From assembly GCA_018968885.1 (NCBI GenBank), contig JAGWZK010000001.1, positions 248,001 to 312,000 on the forward strand: a DNA stretch of 64,000 nt, read 5' to 3'. The stretch comes from Planctomycetota bacterium (GTDB taxonomy: Bacteria > Planctomycetota > Phycisphaerae > Phycisphaerales > UBA1924). Made by a program: the position numbers and the translations under genes. Shown here piece by piece: positions 60,260 through 64,000 of this stretch (the first letter of the stretch is position 1; the number at the start of each line of letters is the position of its first letter). Under the pieces are notes generated by a model. The model was given only the letters and a program-made list of their open reading frames with translations. It had not been told where the DNA came from and did no database searches.

Positions 60260-61633
60260 ATGCTTGGCTGCTCTGGTATCGCCATGATCACTCTGGCCGC
60301 GTGCTGTGCGCTATCTGATGCTCAGGATCTCGCCCTTCCTGGTCCTTTTCCGGCATCGTCGCGATCGGTGACGGTTACGCGCCCTTCCAGTACCACCTTC
60401 ACAGCCACGGTGTGGTACCCGGGCGCGACCAACGCCGCAAGCGCGCCGTTTCATCCCACCTGCCCTCCGTCTCCCATTCTCACTTTCGGTCACGGCTTCT
60501 TTCAGACCGTATCAACCTACCAATCCATGCTCGCGCACCTGGCGACGCATGGCTACACCGTGATCGCCACCACCAGCGAGGGCGGGCTGTTTCCCAACCA
60601 CTCAAACTTTGCCGCGGATATCCGCACCTGCATCACCCACCTGGAAACCCAGCACGCCACATCGGGCTCCTTTGTCTTCCAACGCCTCGCCCCTGACCGT
60701 GTCGGCGTCTTCGGCCACTCCATGGGCGGCGGCGCGACGATTCTTGCCACTGCCGCCGATGCGCGTGTCGATGCCGCTGCAACACTGGCTGCCGCCGACA
60801 CCAATCCATCATCCATCGCTGCCGCTGCGAATGTCAGCGTGCCTGTGTTACTCATCAGTGGCAGCAGTGACACCATAGTCCCTCCAGCGCAGAATCAATC
60901 GCACTACAACGCCGCGCGCGCACCGAAGTCATACCCATTGATTGCCGGCGGCTTTCACTGCGGCTATCAGGATTCCAGCAGCTTTGGCTGCGATAGCCAG
61001 ACCACACTTCCCCGCGCTGAACAACTCGCGATCGTCCGCCGCCAACTCACCGGATGGTTTGATCTGTACATCAAACAAGATCAAACCCGCTGGCGTGTGG
61101 CGTGGGGTCCAGATCGAGACGCCGACACCCGCATCACTTCCGTGCAGGACTCCGGTCTGGCCGTCTCTCTTGTCAGCCCCGCGCCGAGTGTCGTTATCTT
61201 TGGCACCCCAGCCCCATGCACGGTTCGCGTCACCAACACCTCGCCACGTACTCTGGCCGCCGCTGTCACCATCGAGTCCGCTTCGCCCAACTGGTCGAGC
61301 ACCACCATCAACACCGCGTCTATCGCCTCTGGCCAATCTCAGGATGTCACAGTCTTTCTCTCCGCAGTCGCGCCCGCTTCAGCACCTGTGACGTTGACCC
61401 TCTCTGCGCGATCTCTCGCTGATGGCGGCACACGATCATGGCTCTCCTTCTCTGCTGCCGCGTTCTGCCCTGCCGATGTCAATCGCGATGGCATCATCGA
61501 TTTCTTTGATTATCTGGATTTCGTCGCCGACTTCAGCGCCTCCAGCACCGCCGCCGATTTCAACGCCGATGGCACCATTGACTTCTTTGATTACCTGGAC
61601 TTTGTCGCGGCATTCAGTAGTGGTGGGTGCTGA
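60260..61633 (+). CDS. Secreted polyester-hydrolase-like alpha/beta hydrolase with GC-type dockerin tag
   Basis: 457 residues from the ATG at 60260, 5 bases after GAGG. Signal peptide MLGCSGIAMITLAACCALSD. The hydrolase domain covers about 25-260: GHGFFQTVSTYQSMLAHLAT, GYTVIATTSEGG, nucleophile Ser154 in VGVFGHSMGGGATILATAAD, Asp in LLISGSSDTIVPP, His in IAGGFHCGYQD. This layout (GHSMGGG) matches the chlorophyllase/cutinase-like and PET-hydrolase-like branch. Residues 270-400 form a beta domain. The last 55 residues (61466-61630) carry two dockerin units CPADVNRDGIIDFFDYLDFV and AADFNADGTIDFFDYLDFVA, ending GGC. The true substrate is not predictable; esters are likely. Confidence 0.85.
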   Translation: MLGCSGIAMITLAACCALSDAQDLALPGPFPASSRSVTVTRPSSTTFTATVWYPGATNAASAPFHPTCPPSPILTFGHGFFQTVSTYQSMLAHLATHGYTVIATTSEGGLFPNHSNFAADIRTCITHLETQHATSGSFVFQRLAPDRVGVFGHSMGGGATILATAADARVDAAATLAAADTNPSSIAAAANVSVPVLLISGSSDTIVPPAQNQSHYNAARAPKSYPLIAGGFHCGYQDSSSFGCDSQTTLPRAEQLAIVRRQLTGWFDLYIKQDQTRWRVAWGPDRDADTRITSVQDSGLAVSLVSPAPSVVIFGTPAPCTVRVTNTSPRTLAAAVTIESASPNWSSTTINTASIASGQSQDVTVFLSAVAPASAPVTLTLSARSLADGGTRSWLSFSAAAFCPADVNRDGIIDFFDYLDFVADFSASSTAADFNADGTIDFFDYLDFVAAFSSGGC

Positions 61634-61679
61634 AACATGAGGCAATCACCCCACGCAAATTGAAAAGTATTGCGAGTCA

Positions 61680-61711
61680 CTTCGAGTAAGATGCGTATGA
61701 CTCGAAGGAGG
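61680..61711 (+). promoter_or_regulatory. Inverted repeat abutting the ribosome-binding site of the split gene
   Basis: CTTCGAGT (61680-61687) and ACTCGAAG (61700-61707) form a perfect 8-bp stem with a 12-base loop. The right arm overlaps the first three bases of the strong AAGGAGG (61705-61711), 4 bases before the ATG at 61716. It could restrain translation initiation or act as an operator. Confidence 0.45.
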
Positions 61712-61715
61712 CGTC

Positions 61716-63017
61716 ATGTTTGTACGTTCGCTGATGGGGTACGGAGTTGTCGTAATTGCGACCACTTACCTTTCCACCGCGTGCTTCGCGCAATCCGCTC
61801 CGCCCACTACAGCTGTACCGGTCGAGGCGGATTCTCCTCGGAATCCCAAATTGCGCGATGACCTGCAACGCTTCGCGCCCCTGGTGTCGTTGCGCAACAA
61901 GTTCACGATCGGCGAGTATTCCCCCGTTGACGTGGTCACAGTGCTTGAAGACTGGACAGCGGACCGCGAGCAGGATCGCGACTTCGGGTCGCATCCTTCA
62001 CTGGAAACCTCATACCGCGACTATCGCGCCTTTCTAGTCTCTTCACACAAGAGAGTCACACCAGTGCTGCGCGCACTCAACTTTCAATCGGCGGTTTTCA
62101 CGGATGCTGCGTATCGAGAGGCCAATATCGCCGCGGCGTTTCTGGCTGCGATGGTTGAAATCAGAAAGGACAAAGTTCTGCTTGAGTGGTATGTTTAGCA
62201 CGACCAAAAGTGCCAGGATGCCTTCCGCCGCATGTTCCCATTGCTGCGATCTCAATCGACGGGCAGCCCTTTGAGCGATGGCGAGATCAGCGCTCGTCAC
62301 TGGTTTACGCGCGACAAAGGTGTCTTCCTCGAAGCCGTGAACGGCACAGGTAAAGCACTTCACAATGTTTCGCTCAAGGTTGTCTGGGAGACACTTGATG
62401 GCAGAGCGCTAGAGCACTACTACTTTCTCGCGGAGTGGTCCGCCGAAGCAAAAGATTCCGATACTCATCGCTTCTTTCTTCGTCCTGCCGCACAATGGTG
62501 GGATGTTGGTGCCGATGCCACTACAGCGTTGACGATTGACATGGTCTCCGATGAATCGACGATCCAGAGACAGCGTGTTCGTCTTGATGACCACATTCCC
62601 ACAGCAGCCGATCTCATCCTGGCCGAACTGAAGAAGAACCAGAAAGAGTGGAGATCGCCCAAGATTTCAATTGAACGCCTCACCAAGATCAAGCCCTTTC
62701 TGGTTCGCTATGAGGACCGTGAATCCACCGCTAACGAGCTGCTCAAATCGGCCAAGGAGCAACTCGATACAGTGATTGACGCGATTGACAAGAAGTTGAA
62801 GGAGAATCGGGACAGACTCAAGGGCTACGAATCCAAGAGGTACAAGGACTCATTCCAGGAGAACAACCGCAAGGAGAGCGTTGACAAACTGAAGGAGTCC
62901 ATCAAAACTCTCGAAGCCCGTCGCCAACGCTGGCTTCGCGGCGAAGAAACCGCAGACGAGCGTTCGCTGTACACCAATCGCTTTGCACCGGTGAATGTTC
63001 CCAGCAGAGAGCGCTGA
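61716..63017 (+). pseudogene. Exported protein gene interrupted by one in-frame TAG
   Basis: Two open frames, 61716-62198 (160 codons) and 62199-63017, are in the same phase and separated only by TAG at 62196-62198. Across the stop the reading continues smoothly: VLLEWYV then HDQKCQDAFRRMF. The first half has a signal-like MGYGVVVIATTYLSTACFAQ; the second half ends in a long charged helix (AKEQLDTVIDAIDKKLKENR, KESVDKLKESIKTLEARRQR), a coiled coil. As written the second half would need its own start (MFPLLRSQ at 62232, no ribosome-binding site). Read as one gene it would be about 433 residues. It is a nonsense mutant, a sequencing error or a readthrough case. Family not recognised. Confidence 0.7.
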
Positions 63018-63069
63018 TCATCCAGTGCGCATGATTGACCCCTCGCTTCCCAACTGATACGCTCGTTCC

Positions 63070-64000
63070 GTGCGTTCTCTTCGCATCGGCATCGTGGGGT
63101 GCGGAACCGCTGGCCCGGCCGTCGCGGCGATCCTCGCCCGCGGCGGACACGCCGTCACCATCCTCGAGCGCGCCCCCGAGCTCCACCCCGTCGGCGCGGG
63201 CCTGCTGATCCAGCCCACGGGCATGCACGTGCTTCAGCACCTTGGTCTCCTGGATGACCTGCTCACGCTTGGCTCGCGCATCCATCGTCTCGATGGACGC
63301 ACCGCAACTGGTCGTCACATTCTTGATCTTGCCTACGCCGATCTTGCTCCACACCTCTTTGGCCTGGGTCTGCATCGCGGAGCCCTCTTCGCGGCGCTCC
63401 TTGGTGCCGCCACTCGGGCTGGCGCTGATGTTCGCGTCGGTTGCACCGTCGAATCAATCAAGATCGACGGCGACGCGGTGAAAATGGTTGATTCTCACAC
63501 AAACTCTCACGGCCCATTTGACCTGGTCATCGTCGCCGATGGTGCTAAGTCGGCCTTGCGCCAATACGCACCTCATCATCGCGTCAAGCGCTATCCCTGG
63601 GGCGCGCTCTGGTTTGTCGCCGATCGCCGCGGCACAACGTTTGATCACACCCTCTCGCAGGTCTACCGCAGCACGGATCGCATGATCGGCTTTCTTCCCT
63701 CTGGCCGCCCTCGCGCCCGCGCTGCCGACACCATCAGTGTGTTCTGGAGTCTGCCTTATAAGGCGCACGATCGGTTTCGTGCGGCGGGTCTCGATGCGTG
63801 GCGACGTGAAGCACTCGAACTTGCGCCCCACGCTACGGAACTGCTTCAGCAGGTGCAATCGCTCGATGAGTGCGTCTTTGCATCGTACTTTGACTCGTCC
63901 ATGCGTCCGTGCTATCTACACGACGCACCGGTTGTCTTTCTGGGTGATGCCGCACACGCCATGAGCCCTCAACTGGGTCAGGGAGCCAACCTCGCATTGG
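63070..64000 (+). CDS. FAD-dependent monooxygenase, 3' truncated by the window
   Basis: 310 codons visible, GTG start (VRSLRIGIVGCGTAGPAVAA). The FAD-binding Rossmann GxGxxG is GCGTAG, with the ribose-binding Glu in ILERAPELHPVGAGLLIQPT; then RGALFAALLGAATRAGADVR, the DG motif VIVADGAKSALRQ and the second FAD motif FLGDAAHAMSPQLGQGANLA. This is the PHBH/UbiH-type group A flavoprotein monooxygenase layout, which hydroxylates aromatics or acts as an epoxidase with NAD(P)H and oxygen. The C-terminus lies outside. Substrate unknown. Confidence 0.88.
   Translation, partial: MRSLRIGIVGCGTAGPAVAAILARGGHAVTILERAPELHPVGAGLLIQPTGMHVLQHLGLLDDLLTLGSRIHRLDGRTATGRHILDLAYADLAPHLFGLGLHRGALFAALLGAATRAGADVRVGCTVESIKIDGDAVKMVDSHTNSHGPFDLVIVADGAKSALRQYAPHHRVKRYPWGALWFVADRRGTTFDHTLSQVYRSTDRMIGFLPSGRPRARAADTISVFWSLPYKAHDRFRAAGLDAWRREALELAPHATELLQQVQSLDECVFASYFDSSMRPCYLHDAPVVFLGDAAHAMSPQLGQGANLAL

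Overview
The window looks like chromosomal DNA of a GC-rich planctomycete, most likely class Phycisphaerae. Evidence: five secreted proteins end in the Phycisphaerae-style GC-type dockerin tag (xADFNGDGxIDFFDYLDFVAAF, finishing in GC or PC). There is also a LEPR-XLL-type cell-surface protein, a pseudopilin of the planctomycete H-X9-DG kind, membrane proteins opening with CPxCGYNLRGL zinc ribbons, and several ECF sigma/anti-sigma pairs. I saw no tRNA, rRNA, CRISPR array, insertion sequence or prophage.

Layout. 0-5 kb: tail of a transporter, class I aminotransferase, erythromycin-esterase-like protein, GNAT acetyltransferase, mutM. 4.7-6.8 kb: dnaA on the minus strand beside a DnaA-box-bearing, partly AT-rich intergenic region that is a good oriC candidate. 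6.9-11.8 kb: a four-gene minus-strand Gld-like ABC export system (ATPase, permease, GldG-like, DUF4340). 12-16 kb: class IV aminotransferase, TPR/O-GlcNAc-transferase-like GT41, dxr. 16-19.8 kb: RNase E/G with a very long RG-rich tail and a 670-bp hairpin-containing leader. 19.8-23.5 kb: ECF sigma/zinc anti-sigma pair and a GAF-SpoIIE phosphatase with a consensus promoter. 23.7-26.5 kb: Bax-inhibitor-1-like protein, orphan ParD antitoxin with a 10-bp-phased operator, dockerin/FG-GAP protein. 26.6-32.6 kb: tadA-tatC (minus), ECF sigma, LpxL-type acyltransferase, response regulator, pseudopilin and a cysteine-less FmdB-like protein. 32.6-36.4 kb: ECF sigma, anti-sigma-like protein and CPBP protease. 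36.5-42.4 kb: YajQ, dockerin protein, LEPR-XLL repeat protein, two tandem zinc-ribbon membrane proteins. 42.5-54.4 kb: SpoVR, hybrid histidine kinase, alkaline phosphatase, dockerin protein, DciA, ABC ATPase, plsY, exported protein, sugar epimerase. 54.7-64 kb: hypothetical gene, LpoB/COG3014 lipoprotein pair, dockerin metalloprotease, dockerin polyester-hydrolase-like protein, a gene split by one in-frame TAG, and a truncated FAD monooxygenase.

How it fits together. Most of the window is housekeeping (replication initiation and helicase loading through DnaA and DciA, base-excision repair, isoprenoid and phospholipid synthesis, RNA decay, tRNA editing, Tat export) interleaved with surface and secretion functions. 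The most system-like feature is the set of dockerin-tagged exported proteins, which share almost the same 20-residue tag but have unrelated catalytic or beta-rich bodies. They presumably share a sorting or anchoring partner that is not in this window. All functional calls rest on reading motifs by eye; no database search was possible.
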